Source: Eucommia ulmoides (lineage: Eukaryota; Streptophyta; Magnoliopsida; Garryales; Eucommiaceae). Taken from it: a stretch of 64,000 bases of DNA. Position numbers and translations under genes: made by a program. The stretch lies in contig CM028329.1 in the NCBI GenBank assembly GCA_016647705.1, positions 15,401,910 through 15,465,909 on the forward strand, given 5' to 3'. Position 1 is the first letter of the stretch. Every line of letters starts with the position of its first letter. The notes beneath the pieces are model-generated. The model ran no database searches, had not been told where the DNA came from, and saw only the letters and a list, made by a program, of their open reading frames with translations. Positions 26,867 to 38,270 of this stretch are shown in pieces.

Positions 26867-27840
26867 TTCTTTGTGAATTGATCTTTTTGGAAAATCGTTT
26901 CTGAACTTTAAAAGTATAAAAAACTTTTAAAAATGATTTGTGTGTTAATCTGATTACGTGCTTAATTGTGCTACTCACATTCTTTATTATAATAAGATTT
27001 TGTTTCCTCACTTTATTTCTATCACTAGTATCGTGACATTACTTGAGTATTAATTAATCTGGGGTGGTAGAAGCTCTGAGTGGGAAAAAGCTTATCAATT
27101 CTGTAATTGATGAGTTGTGTGCAGATTAGATATTATTAGGAATATCTAATCAAGTGTAGCTTTGGGTTTTGATCTCTTCCTGTAAAGAGATTAAGGTTTG
27201 ATCTTTGCCTAGAGTACAAAAAGATAAGGTTACTCTTTTCCCCTGAAAAGAACTTAGGTGTGATTCTTCCTAATTAGGATCAATTGTGAGTGAATTGTAA
27301 ATGTTTCATTCTTATTTGGGAAAATGATAATTGGAGTGATTGTAAGATTTAATTCTTGAGCCTAAGGTATAAAAAGAATTAAGTCGTGATTCTCCCTGTA
27401 ATAGAATTAGGTTAATCCTTAGCTTGTGAAAGGATTAGGTTAATCTTTAACCTATGAAAAAGATAAGGTTATTCCTCAGCCTGTGAAAAGGAATTGTAAA
27501 GGTTAATTCTGAGCCTTCGAAAAGAATCATTTTAAGGGTTTGGTTCCTACCTTTAAAGGAATCTTGAGTTTAGTGGGTGCAACTCTTCATGGAGATCGGG
27601 AGACTGGATTAGCCAAGAGTAGCTTGGTGAACCAGTATAAATTTCTGTGTACTACATTATTTATATTGTTTATATTTTATTGTTTGGGTGTGCACCTAAT
27701 TGATAACACATATCCGCTGCTATAAAGATAATAATTAATTTTAGGATAAAATTAATTGTTTGATTTTTGAAGTGTTATATTCTGATAATTTTTAATACTA
27801 CTCAATTCAGCCCTCTCTTAGGTAGCTCACCTGGCCAACA
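25492..27840 (+). mobile_element. Solo LTR of a SIRE-like family, inserted in element A
   Basis: 2,349 bp, starting TGTTGTCCCTAAG and ending GGCCAACA, flanked on both sides by TAGGA (25487-25491, 27841-27845). Opposite orientation to its host element, so its end lies 45 bp from the host's 5' LTR, head to head. Contains a cluster of GGTCGAC...GTCGACC palindromes at 25950-26220, an ATT microsatellite at about 26800-26870 and an AGGTTAAT-repeat block at 27180-27530. Single LTR with TSD means recombination between the two LTRs of a former full element. Confidence 0.9.
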
Positions 27841-29334
27841 TAGGATGTTAAGTCTAATCGAGCTAAAACTAGAGTTGGTACCAATTGTTGGCCCAAATAG
27901 CTACCCAAGAAGGGGTGAATTGGGTAGTTACTAAATTTGAACAATTAAATCCTTCAAATACAAATAATCAATTTCTCTAAATCAATTATTATCTTGTTAC
28001 GCAACGGAAATGTGTTTAATACTAAGTGCACACCCAAACACAAAATATGAAATAAAGTAATGCAATACACAAGAATTTATTCTGGTTCGACAAGTTACTC
28101 TTATCTACATCCAGTCCCCCAAGCTCCACAGAGATTCGCAATCCACTAAATTATTTGATTCATTTACTAAGTAGGAACCAAACCCTTACAATTGTCGATT
28201 CTTTTCACAGGCTTACAATTAACATTAACAATACCTTATTGTTTTCATAGCCTAAGAATCGACCTAACACTCTCTCACTTATCCTTTTCACAGGGTCAAG
28301 ACGATTCTTTAAAATTCACTCTTTAATTCAATTACAAACTGAATCAAAACCTAGTTCCTTTCAAGAGAAATAAATAACCTAATATTTTTAACATGACAAA
28401 TATCAAATCCTAATCTTTTTCATAGAAAAAATATCAAAACCTAACTACCTTGAATAGACACCATCCCAAACGTGTCTAATCATCTCAAACTCACAAATAC
28501 AAAAAATGTAAGTTTATTTCCATAAGGAGCTTTTACCACCTCAATACAAATATACTCAATTAATGGCACAAATCATTACTACGTGATAGATACAATATGA
28601 GGCAAATAAAATCTGATTAAATAAATAAGTAGGTAACACAAATTAAGCACATAATCAGATAATCAAGTAAAAATTTGTTTAAAAGATTTTTAGGTTTTTA
28701 AGTTCAAAACGATTTTCTAACAATCTTAAACCAAGCAATCCATATAAATATAACTTTAGAAAGAAAATAATAAAATTTGGATAGATCTCACCGTGAAACA
28801 CCAGAGACAATGATAATATCGCAATTAGAACTCAAATCGGTGACAACAAACAACAAGCACTTTAGATCAAGAACTTGAATAGAATCTCTCATAGAAATCT
28901 CAACAATTTCTCTTATAGGCATTCAAAACTGGTTTATTAATGTATTTAATCTCATTTCTGCAAGTCTTATTTAATAAAACTAGAACTAGTCCTCCAATAG
29001 CTAGTTTTTCAAAGATATGTCATAAAATGACACTTTAAGACCCCATATAACATATCCTATCAGTTTAGGTAATTTTCTTTTAAAAATATTATTTAAAACA
29101 CTCATTTAAATCCATAAAACTTTTCCCAATTTAAAACCATAAGAATATGAAGTATTAAATCACTTTAATTAAGTAAATCTCAAAATATATAGACTAAATC
29201 AATGAGGATCACATAATAAGTCCTACATATTTGAATATAAGTCAAATCCCCCAAATCCCTCTCTTTGAATCATAAAAAGTGGATACTTTTTTTTTTCTAA
29301 TTGATCAAATCAGTCAAAATATTAATTGAGACAA

Positions 29335-29665
29335 TCGGTTGACCGATCACTGCCCTTCGGTCGAGTGCTCTTTGCCAAGCTAAAACTAGTCACTGGCCTT
29401 ATACCCAATCAGTTGACCGACTATATTAGTTTCTTTCCTAATTTCTTTAATTCAGCCACTGTTTCATTCGGTTGATCGACCCGAATCTGTCAGTTAACCG
29501 AATCGATCAGAGTGCTCACTCCTTTACTTATTTCAACCACTATTTCAAACGGTTTATCAATTGGTCTTCTCGGTTGACCGATTGGATTAGTAGGACTCCA
29601 TTTTTACTCCAAAAACTTACTATTTTGATAAGGTGACTGACCATTTTTGCCGGTTGACCGAATTG
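29335..29665. repeat. Palindrome cluster CGGTTGACCG (SIRE-like element A, 5' LTR)
   Basis: Repeated TCGGTTGACCGAT, CGGTCGAG, CAGTTGACCGACT, GGTTGATCGACC, CGGTTGACCGATTGG and CCGGTTGACCGAATTG units, spaced about 25-60 bp. Matching clusters: 20820-21150, 18670-18990, 17430-17830, 54520-54830. Confidence 0.85.
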
Positions 29666-30064
29666 ACCCAAAACACAACATTTTACACTTAAAACACATT
29701 TTTCAATTAGGTTATTTATCAAAACCATATCACATAAGAAGCACATAAAATATTTCATTTTAGAATCTTAAACTTATCGCTTCTTATCATACTACGCATA
29801 AGATTACTTCATTTTAAGTGTTGTATGTGATCCTAATTTGGGTTGCATTAAAAGTATACGAGTAAAGAGTTATTTTCAACTAATTTTCTTCAGAATCTTC
29901 AAAACTCTTTACATCTTTATTTGGACTCTTTATGTTTTCTTCAATAAATCTTCTTCTTAATCAAACATATGAAATTATAAATCTAAAACACTCAATAAAA
30001 CTATTAGTTCTACCAAAAAAAAAAATACTTAATTGTTTATCAAAATTTTAAATTTAATAATCAA

Positions 30065-30098
30065 CACTTAATTGATTATCAAAACCTTGGATTCCACA
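30065..30098 (-). mobile_element. Terminal 34 bp of the host SIRE-like LTR beyond element A
   Basis: CACTTAATTG...GGATTCCACA directly follows the right ATCAA duplicate and matches the terminal sequence of SIRE-like LTRs (compare 21515-21548). What follows (from 30099) is only weakly similar to the tract region of the family. Confidence 0.65.
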
Positions 30099-30936
30099 TT
30101 TACCGTTTTTAAATGGTGATTATTATTTTTTTATGAGTACAAATGATAAGAATGACATTTTTCTTTTAATGTGTTGCCTTTTGAATTTAAATGTTTGTAG
30201 ACAATACGTGAGTATTGACTTTTGTTCTATTTTATTGTTTACAAGGAATGTGTAATAGTGTCCAAAGAGTTAGAATTCCATATGCAGGTGTTATTAGTCC
30301 AAAATGTTGGTTCTATTTAAATTGTTCAATTCGAATTGTAATTATTTCACATGTTGGCTTATACAAGAAAGTCTAAGTAGGAAATATTTTTTTTTTCAGT
30401 TTACTTATCTATTTTTTTTAGTTCTACAAATTATTTTATGAATCAAGATTTATTTGATTATTCAATTTTGAACAAATAAGCATTGTGATGTAGAAGTAAT
30501 TCTTTTAATTTCATCATTTTTCTTTTACTTATTTTGTTCGTTAGAGTTACTGAGTGTGTTTGAGCTCAATCCTCTAATGAATGAGTTTAATCCGTGATTT
30601 ATTTTTTTCAAATTAACATTATCTTTCTCAGTCCATGCACGGATTATACACTAGTAATATTAATAAATAAATAAATAAAATTGAAATAAAGCCTAATTTT
30701 AGCTAAAGATAAAATGCCTAATTAAAACCCAATTATAAACAAATAAATAAAAATCCCAATATACTAAGGAGTTTTCCTTCATAAGTCTAATTTTTCAACG
30801 AAACAACTTTTTAAGACCCACTTAAATAAAACATTGTTCACAAATCCTATTTTTCTTTTCTTTTTTTTTAATGTGCACCAGCTCTTACTAATATTTTTAA
30901 TGACAACATTACTCCATAATTCTAATAAACAAAACA

Positions 30937-30939
<3 letters not shown>

Positions 30940-30988
<49 letters not shown>
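30940..30988. repeat. (TA)n microsatellite
   Basis: About 24 uninterrupted TA units. Confidence 0.97.
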
Positions 30989-30990
<2 letters not shown>

Positions 30991-32044
30991 CTACAATGAT
31001 GAGCCCTGCCCCTCATGCCGCTCGTCGTTGTTACTCTCGTCACCGTCACTGTCGCTACTTCCGAAGCTATTATGTTTGATTTCTTCGCTTCCATCGAGCT
31101 TGTTCACCGCCATCACTCTGATTCGTCGCTTATTTATCTTCTTCATCCATTGTTGCTATCAATTTTGCTTCAATTGTTGCCACCACCACGTTGTCATCTG
31201 CTTTATCGTCTCCATCCTTGAATGCAGATCTCAAGCAAATCTAGGCTAGATTTGTCATCACCGCTCTCGATTTTGTTGCTCCACCACCACCACCGAAGAC
31301 TACGGGTGACAACGATTGTTTTTTTTTCCCCCTCACTTTGGTCTTCACATACTGAACCGCCATTGATTCGGAGCAATGTTTTGCTATGTGTTTGTTTTTT
31401 ATTTTTTATTTTTTATTTATTTATTTTATTTGATTATTTTTAGGATCGATTTCAATGTAATTCAATAGATTGGAGTTCAATTTTGAAGTTTAATATATTT
31501 ATTCATGAGAATATGGTAAGGTAAAGACTCATTTGATGTTGGTTTAATTTCTGATCACTTCCATTCAGAATTTATATTTTGGAGTCTATAATTTTTAGTG
31601 CATTTTCACCTATTCATTTTAGTGGATTTCCACTTGGTTATTATGTAATTTTATATAAGTGACTTTTCACTTTTGGCTGCCTGAAGTTTTTTATGAATAT
31701 TTCATTTTTTTATAACTTTAGTAGAATTGTTAATATTGGGTGGAATTATAAAAAGTTCAATGGAACAATGATTTATTAATTTTTTAATTACATTTTAGTA
31801 ATTAATTTGTTTATAACTATAATTTTGCATAAATAATTTTAATCTTTTTTTATTTTTTGAATTTTTTTAATGGAATGTTACTAAAAAAATAAAACTCAAT
31901 CAAACATATATAAAGGTATTTATGATATTTTTGAATAAAAATTAAATTAAGTTTTCTATTGAAAACTAAAATTTAATGGAATTTACCAAAAATCAGTAGA
32001 ACTACAAAAAGTTAAGTGAAATTCTTTTCTTACACGCGTGCGCG

Positions 32045-32045
<1 letters not shown>

Positions 32046-32109
<64 letters not shown>
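32046..32109. repeat. (TA)n microsatellite adjoining a short CG-alternating stretch
   Basis: About 30 TA units directly preceded by ACACGCGTGCGCGCACA (32032-32048), an alternating purine-pyrimidine stretch. It lies about 250 bp before the presumed first exon of the RHC1A-like gene. Confidence 0.95.
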
Positions 32110-32113
<4 letters not shown>

Positions 32114-32289
32114 GGATAATTATAGAATGAAATAAAATAAAGTATTGTTTGTATAGATTTAAGTTGACCCGTCCTTGAAAATATGTATTTTTTAACAATG
32201 GACCCATCAACAAAATTTCCTTAAACTAACCCCAAATAAACTTAACCCTAGTCAAGTATAGACCCAAAGATAAGCTTTCTACAATCTTC

Positions 32290-33003
32290 TGCACCATTAA
32301 CCCTGTCGCCTGGTTTTAGAGAGAGACATGAGGTTCTGTTTGGAAAGAAGCGAAGAAGCATACCTCAAACTGGAAGTGAACTGAAGTGAGTTTTCAGATT
32401 CTTCTTTTTTCTTTTTCTTTTTATTTATTTCAGTTTGTGAATGTGAAATTGGTGGCCAACGATCGAAATTTCAGGGCCAGATTTTTGGCCAAATTCGGTG
32501 TTGAAAAAGTGAGTGCGTTGGAGCTCATTTTTACGATCCTCATTAACCATAACGGCAGTTAATTCATTTGGAGAGCGCGTTGGAGTTGCTCTAATAGGAG
32601 TCTTGATCGAGTCAATGAACTGGAAGTTGATTCTTTGTTTCTTACAGACGTCTTCTTATATCAGATAATAAATTTTTTTCCATCTTTGTTTTCTGTTGTT
32701 GCACTGAAGAGATTTTGCTTGATGTGCTGATATGATTGATTTTCTCATTTTGGGTCTATGCCAGATTTATGATGTGTTTAAATGTACAATTTTTATTTTG
32801 AGATCTAGAAACTCAGAGAATTATTGTTTTTTCCCCTTCAAAATTCAGATTATGGAAAAAAAATCAGCAATCACCTTGACTTGCCAGACTACCTTGAGCT
32901 AAAATTGGTATCCTCATCCTTCTCCGTTTGCTTGACCAATAACTCGAGTGCGCTGGGGCTTGAGTTTGCCGATCTGTTCTAATTTTGTTTTTCAAAGGGA
33001 AGG
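32290..33003 (+). promoter_or_regulatory. 5' leader of the RHC1A-like gene with a probable intron
   Basis: Upstream of the ATG, a good plant donor (GAA|GTGAGT, GT at 32386-32387) and a pyrimidine-rich acceptor (TTTTTCAAAG, AG at 32996-32997) frame a T-rich intron of about 612 bp that would end seven bases before the start codon. RHC1A-type genes commonly carry a leader intron, which fits. Sequence around 32290-32385 would be the first non-coding exon. No confident TATA box can be separated from the (TA)n repeat at 32048-32109. Inferred from splice-site appearance only. Confidence 0.5.
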
Positions 33004-33978
33004 ATGTCAAGTGGCGGAAACACACATTGGTGCTACCAGTGCAGGCAGGCAGTGCGGCTTCGTGGCCGTACACTGGTTTGTTCATATTGCAATGGAGGCT
33101 TCGTGCAAGAACTCAATGAGGTGGTGGAAAGTGGACATCAGGAACTCCTTGGACATCAACCAGAAAATGCTTCCGATTTCGGCTTCATGGGCCCCTCCAT
33201 CGAACCGAGATTTGGAATTATGGATGCCTTTGCTGCTTTTATGAGACATAGAATGGCGGGAAGAAATCCTAACTTTGACATTACAGCGAGGTCTGGCCTG
33301 GGCCCTCAACATGGTGTTGCCTTTGGTGCAGGTCCATTTTTGATATTTCATGGGCAAGATCCTGGTCGGATATCTTTAGATGAAGTGTTTGAGTCCTTTT
33401 TGAATGGTGGTCCAGGAATTGGTCCACGGCGGGTTGATCTTGGTGAAGTATTTACCGGACCTGGACTTCAAGATTTGATTGAACAGCTTACAATCAACGA
33501 TAGGCAAGGACCGCCTCCAGCACCTCGTTCTGCAATTGATGCCATGCCAACCGTGAAGATCACCCAGAGGCATCTAAGCACTGATTCACACTGCCCGGTT
33601 TGCAAAGATAAGTTTGAGTTGGGTTCAGAAGTAAGGCAGATGCCGTGCTATCATATTTATCATTCTGACTGCATCGTTCCTTGGTTGGTTCAGCACAACT
33701 CATGCCCTGTTTGCCGCCTTGAGCTGCCTCGACTGGGTTCACCTCAGAGTAATAGTAGGAGGTCAGGTACAGGGTATGGAACCAATAGCAGCGGCGGTAG
33801 CAACAGCAGTGGGCAGAATCAAGGGAGGAGGAATCCATTGTCGTACCTGTGGCCTTTTGGCTCATCAAGTCAAAACACTACTCGTCATGAATCTGCAACA
33901 GGTGATGGAAGCAGCTCGGAAGCCAATCATGAAGAGAACAATGAGATGCATTACTCTGGATATCCTTTTGATTACTGA
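33004..33978 (+). CDS. RHC1A-like: RING-H2 E3 ubiquitin-protein ligase, RHC1A/RZF1-like
   Basis: Intact 324-codon single-exon reading frame. The N-terminus has a zinc-ribbon with C10-x2-C13 and C26-x2-C29 (HWCYQC and LVCSYC), the hallmark of the RHC1A/RZF1/RDUF plant E3 family. A low-complexity middle follows, then a canonical RING-H2 finger: C197, C200, C215, H217, H220, C223, C234 and C237, with the Trp after the sixth ligand (PWL) expected for E2 binding. The C-terminal 80 residues are Ser/Gly/Asn-rich and end in SGYPFDY. Length and order match Arabidopsis RHC1A and RZF1 (about 320-330 aa, known from memory). Family members are cytosolic or nuclear RING E3 ligases, several linked to drought and ABA responses; the substrate cannot be told from sequence. 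The start is the ATG opening MSSGG, the usual family start. It is the only clear host gene here, surrounded by transposons but with an undamaged frame, so it is likely functional. I am sure of family, less sure of the orthologue. Confidence 0.93.
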   Translation: MSSGGNTHWCYQCRQAVRLRGRTLVCSYCNGGFVQELNEVVESGHQELLGHQPENASDFGFMGPSIEPRFGIMDAFAAFMRHRMAGRNPNFDITARSGLGPQHGVAFGAGPFLIFHGQDPGRISLDEVFESFLNGGPGIGPRRVDLGEVFTGPGLQDLIEQLTINDRQGPPPAPRSAIDAMPTVKITQRHLSTDSHCPVCKDKFELGSEVRQMPCYHIYHSDCIVPWLVQHNSCPVCRLELPRLGSPQSNSRRSGTGYGTNSSGGSNSSGQNQGRRNPLSYLWPFGSSSQNTTRHESATGDGSSSEANHEENNEMHYSGYPFDY

Positions 33979-34334
33979 GGTGAAGTGCTTTTACTTCCCA
34001 CTCTATCTTACTTTTTTCTTATCAGTAATAATTAGCTCAAGATCACAGTTTTAGTATATATGCTTGGTGGAATGAAACTGATTTCAAAAAAAAATTCTGT
34101 TGTCTTATTTATGTAAATGATTAAAATATGAATGCTTCTCCTTCTGGCCCCGGAAAAGTGACGCTATGGTCTTGATATCTATGAAGAATTCTAATCTTCT
34201 TGTGTGGACATATATACCTCTGTGAATATGCATGCCTTAGATCATATGGTATTTTTGAGTTTTAGGACTTCAAGTATTCAGACGTCTTTAACACAAGGGA
34301 GTTTCTTCTTCTTGTTAAAATGGAAGGAGATTAA
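33979..34334 (+). other. 3' untranslated region and downstream flank of the RHC1A-like gene
   Basis: AT-rich, no reading frame. No perfect AATAAA is present; AATGAAA near 34070 and the ATTAAAATATG stretch near 34120 are the only weak poly(A)-signal candidates. The gene's flank ends where a Harbinger-like terminus begins at 34335. Confidence 0.4.
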
Positions 34335-34956
34335 GGTTGTGTTTGGGTAAGGGATTTGATAAATACATGGAATTTGTAAATGATGAGATTTTAAAATTCT
34401 GGATTTTGAAATCTCATCATTTACAAATTTCTTATTTGGATAATTATTTTAGATGAAGAATTTGATTGTGTAATTTCATAATTTCTTTATTTGGATAGAC
34501 AATTATTTGAATGTAGAATTTTGAAATCAATTAAATTTTAATAATAGAAAGTATGAAAATATACCTAATAATATAATTTTTATTTTGTTAATTTAATAAT
34601 ATAATTTCTATACTTATTTTAATAATGTCATTTTAATTATAATATTTCATAAGTATTGTATACCTAATATATAATTTTAATTGTACTATGTAATATCTAT
34701 TTTGATAATATGATTTTAGTAATGTCATTTTAAGTATATTATTTTAATTATATTATTTTTATACCTATTTTAATAATATAATTATACTAATATAATGTTA
34801 GTAATACCATTTTAATTATACATATTCGGAGAAGTAAAATTTCTCTTTGGAGGGATTTGGAAATAACACCTATTTTGAAAGGATTTGGAAATCTCTTTTT
34901 CTCCCTTTGAAAATCTATTTTACAACTTTGATGGATTTTGTAAATCTCTTTTAGTA
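34335..34956. mobile_element. PIF/Harbinger-like remnant, left end only
   Basis: Starts GGTTGTGTTTGGGTAAGG directly after TAA (34332-34334) and continues with the same near-terminal hairpin (AAATGATGAGATTTT / AAATCTCATCATTT at about 34378-34424) as the full element at 50568-51500. No right terminus is found; the sequence gives way to a CACTA-like end at 34957. Confidence 0.65.
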
Positions 34957-35228
34957 CACTACAACAAAACTAGTCTATCGGTACACGAAAAAGTATCGTA
35001 ATAAAGCTTCTATTGTGGCATTTGGGCTTTTTGAGACTATATGTTGCCCTTTTTGTTTGAACTTATTAAGATAATAATAAGTATCCTATAAGATAATTAT
35101 TAGGACATAATATATTGTCTTTATAGTATTTTATATTTTTTAAATTATATATATTAGGACACTGCAAAGTGTCCCAATAAATTTATTATTTATTTTATGA
35201 GATAATTTTTAGTGTCTCGAAAGGTATC

Positions 35229-35265
<37 letters not shown>
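34957..35265. mobile_element. CACTA-like terminus and subterminal region
   Basis: CACTACAACAAAAC at 34957-34970 matches the usual plant CACTA (En/Spm) terminal sequence. Subterminal sequence has repeated GTGTC(C)CAATAA / TATTAGGACACTG words (35090-35190). A poly(A) run at 35232-35263 follows. No opposite terminus was found before 37380, so this is a fragment. Confidence 0.45.
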
Positions 35266-35266
<1 letters not shown>

Positions 35267-37380
35267 ACGTCTAAATCCAAATAATAAACACTACAATTTG
35301 ATCACAATACAAAATCCAAATAATAAACACTACAATTTGATCACAATACGAAATACGTAAATAACTCAAACTATCCAAATACACAAATTAAATAATATCG
35401 AAAAAGGACATTAATCAATATATTAAATAAAAAGTAATTTCAATTTGTTTTTGTTCCCATTAAATACAACCAAAACAAGATTCATACAATAAAAATTTCT
35501 TGTAACGAAAACAACCACAAAACTATATTTGTTAATGCTCCATCTACAAAATAACTACATACCAAATTTTCTCCAATTTTCATCCAATTTAATTCAATCT
35601 TCATTGAAAGAAACCTACATTATCAAAACATATGCATAAAAAACATGTAAGTCATAACTATTAATAATATTAACAAATGCATTTTTGTACATGAATATTA
35701 AACAAAGAATTTATGTTTAAAACCTAAACCAAACATGCCCTAAAGAAGATTTAAGTTTGTGCATAAACGTCACTACTTACCATAGCAAATTGGTAGTCCT
35801 ACTTCCTGAAAAATTCTACAATGAAGAACCACCAAAAACCAAAGCCAACCAGTTCCCATGGGTTAAATGCTAAAACCTGCAGCTAAAAATTGCTAAAACC
35901 TAGGAACTTTAAAACAACAGACCTATTAAACAGCAACTCAAAAAAAAAAAAAAAAAAAAAAAAAAAACAGTTAAAAGACAAGGGCTCACTTATACTCAAT
36001 CTTCATAACATGTACGGTATAATCAAATTCAGCTTCCAAATTGATAATCAAGTAAAACGACGAAAATACCTGAAATTATTTTTCTCCATTGGGATATGGA
36101 TCTATTGGTTTGATCGGTGTTAGTCAATAAACGTTTCCCCTCGATCTTAGTATGATCAGACGCAAACTTTTTCATTGAACTTTTGGGTTTTTTCTCTGTC
36201 AACCTATCCAACAATTTCTCCTTTTCTTCGCGTAATCTATGCATAGAAGAACAATGATAGGATAACATGAAATCAAGTTGAAATGAAACTAATTTTAATT
36301 GAACAATGATAAGATAATATGAAATCAAGTTCAAATGAAACTAATTTTAAGTACTATAAACAAGATTATTAAACCGAATAACAAATTGAAGAACAAAGTG
36401 AAGAGAATAAAACGATAAGGAAATAACATGATGTGATTGCATAATTGGCAACAATAATATTTAAATTCCGTGTATTTACCATAAAGGATAGGTAAAGTAA
36501 AATGCCAACTAAGTCCAAGGAACTAATGCAGGAATGCTTTAAAAAGATAATTGTCATTTGCTTCTCCCAAAAAAAAAAAAAAAAAAAATACTAGAAAAAT
36601 CATTTCAAAATTTCGAAATAAAACAGGAAAACAAAAACTAAAAAATGCAGAAATTTCAACTCTTTTTAGCTAATGAATTTTTTTCTCTTTTTAGCTAATG
36701 CAGAACAAATCAACGAAGAAATTACCTGCATAAAGCTCTTTTTACCTTTGTTACCAGCTTCACCATCACAAGACCGAAGATTAATGTAACTCCCAGCTCT
36801 CAAAGTTGAATTAATAAGTAGAAATAAAAATCCCCAATATTAAGAACTCCTCCTACCTCATAATCCATCCTTCCCTACTCAAAAACTAAGATCCCCACCA
36901 CAAATCAACCACCAAAATCGAATTTCAATCCCTAAATTTGTGGTTCTAGAGTTAGAGTTCAAAGTGGAGCAATCATTAATTTCAATCCATTAGGCACTCA
37001 AAATTGGACAAGTAAGTTGTTTACAAAGCCATTATATGCTTGTGTGTTCTCAAAAAATTGTTGATTTGTTTGATTGCATTGAAGATTTGTTGTGAAATTG
37101 AAATTTTGATGTGGTGCCCTTGATAACCTTTTGCGATTTTCATGCCATCTGCGAATTGGGGTTGTTGTTTGTGAAGAAAGACTTTGTTTTGAGGTTGTTT
37201 ATTGGTTGGATTCAAAGATTTGTTGAGTAGTTTGTGCATTGTGTGTTGAAATTTTGTGTATTGTGTGTTACCAATTGGGAATTGTGGTGTTCTTCAAGTT
37301 GTTGGTTCCATTTGTTGGTTTGTGACGACCTACATTGTGATTTGGTGACCGGTTGTTGTGTGTTGAATTGAATCGAAACC
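35266..37380. other. Unassigned AT-rich region
   Basis: Contains a 39-bp unit repeated twice at 35275-35352 (core CACTACAATTTGATCAC) and a 29-bp poly(A) at 35940-35966. A minus-strand open stretch at 36029-36334 has a short charged coiled-coil-like segment (HRLREEKEKLLDRLTEKKPK), which could be a transposon accessory-protein exon, but no family is recognised. The GT-rich 37020-37380 part may be the leader of the following Athila-like element. Confidence 0.35.
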
Positions 37381-38270
37381 ATGCTGAAGAAAGCTACTGC
37401 CAAACGTCAAAGGGGTGAGGGATTCGGTTCACGATCCGGAGATCCCGCCTCGGACTATGACTCAGGCAGATTTGTTTCCAAACGAGCAAAGTAGCATTTT
37501 AATCGGTCTGAGCACAGATGTAATTGCATTCATGAGCGCGACTTTGACGAATTGGATGAGCTTCCGACCAGATTTCAAATGTGATAAGAGAACAAGGTTG
37601 GCAACGTTTGTGTAGACAACCAGGCCCAAGCAACACAGTTTGGTCCATGAATTCTTTGCCAATTGTGTAGAAGCCAAGAACCACTAGACCAAGGTCCAGA
37701 CTTGAGTGGTGAAATTTGATGCGGAAACAATAAACGAGCTACTGGGGTTAGTTCCTCCAGAATTAGAAGAAGACTCGGATGAAGAAATGGAGCAAGAAAA
37801 CTTACAAAGGGTCATTAGGACCTTTTGTTCCGGTAATGTTCAATGGTTACATACGGGGCCTAATGTCACAATTTTTCCATCCAAGTACCTGCACCAGTTT
37901 TCGAAGATCTGGTTCCATTCCATATGCACCAACCTCTACCCGACGTCTCATTTAACTGACGTCACAAAGAACTGAGCTTTAACGCTATACACTATTGAGA
38001 CTGGCAAGCCATTGAACGTCGGGTTCCTCGTCAATTCGGTCATTCAATATGCAATTCAGAACATAAAAACAGGCCTACCCTTTCCATCTCTTCTCATCGA
38101 GCTTTTCAGGAAGGCTGGTGTGGTTAGCTCTAGCGATAGCTTATGCCTCCCCAAAAGACCTATGGATCTCCCAGCAATGAGACGAATCTGGAGCGTCAAG
38201 GTTCAGGGGCCGGATGAAGAAGAAGCAGGGTCGTCTGAGGCCCAAGGTTCAGAGGTTACCGCCTAAGCAA
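37381..38270 (+). mobile_element. Plant-transposon-protein-like ORF in Athila-like copy 3
   Basis: Open stretches at 37706-37975 and 38012-38266 read ETINELLGL, LHQFSKIWFHSICTNLYPTSHLTDVTKN and GLPFPSLLIELFRKAGV. The 'W...P TSHLxxVT ... GLPFPSLI.EL..KAGV' pattern is typical of plant proteins annotated with the Transposase_32 domain (from memory). An upstream segment starting at an ATG (37381) is basic and Ser-rich (SGRFVSKRAK). Its role in these elements is unknown. Broken. Confidence 0.65.

Larger units (their letters stand above)
19380..30059 (-). mobile_element. SIRE-like (Ty1/copia-type LTR) non-autonomous element A, both LTRs and TSD
   Basis: TSD ATCAA at 19375-19379 and 30060-30064. 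LTRs 19380-21548 (2,169 bp, 3') and 27886-30059 (2,174 bp, 5') are near equal in length and by eye about 15% different over 260 bp, so it is old. The polypurine tract AATGGGGGAGAT sits next to the 3' LTR (21549-21560, minus) and a TTGGTACCAACTC primer-site candidate follows the 5' LTR (about 27870-27885), resembling a weak initiator-Met site. Internal order on minus: leader, gag with zinc knuckle, spacer, second ORF. No pol was seen. A solo LTR of a related family is inserted in the leader. Lineage by LTR ends TGTTG/CAACA and the tract; SIRE assignment is tentative. Confidence 0.85.
30099..32289. other. AT-rich intergenic region upstream of the RHC1A-like gene
   Basis: No coding frame that I trust. 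Holds two long (TA)n arrays, a CT/GT-rich low-complexity stretch at 31000-31340 and AT-rich sequence with ATTCCATT-like words at 31700-32000. No element ends were recognised. Confidence 0.5.

Noticed and set aside
29341-29670. GGTTGACC units as W-box (TTGACC) defence promoter elements of a host gene
   Set aside because: TTGACC is the WRKY-binding word, but here it is part of an LTR-wide array and no host gene lies nearby. WRKY binding to these LTRs remains possible but unsupported.
25492-30059. Reading the two facing LTRs as one giant inverted-repeat or Polinton-type element
   Set aside because: Each LTR has its own target duplicate or partner LTR (TAGGA for the solo LTR, ATCAA for element A), and no capsid, polymerase B or integrase coding is present.
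30834-31443. Several overlapping plus-strand open frames rich in Tyr-Ile, Ser, His and Leu
   Set aside because: They arise from a (TA)n array and CT-rich low-complexity sequence; three frames are open at once and none has a domain.
31983-32213. Minus-strand frame with a long Tyr-Ile run
   Set aside because: A translation of the (TA)n microsatellite.
33082-33868. Minus-strand and second-frame open stretches overlapping the RING gene
   Set aside because: Shadows of the real coding frame; no independent support.
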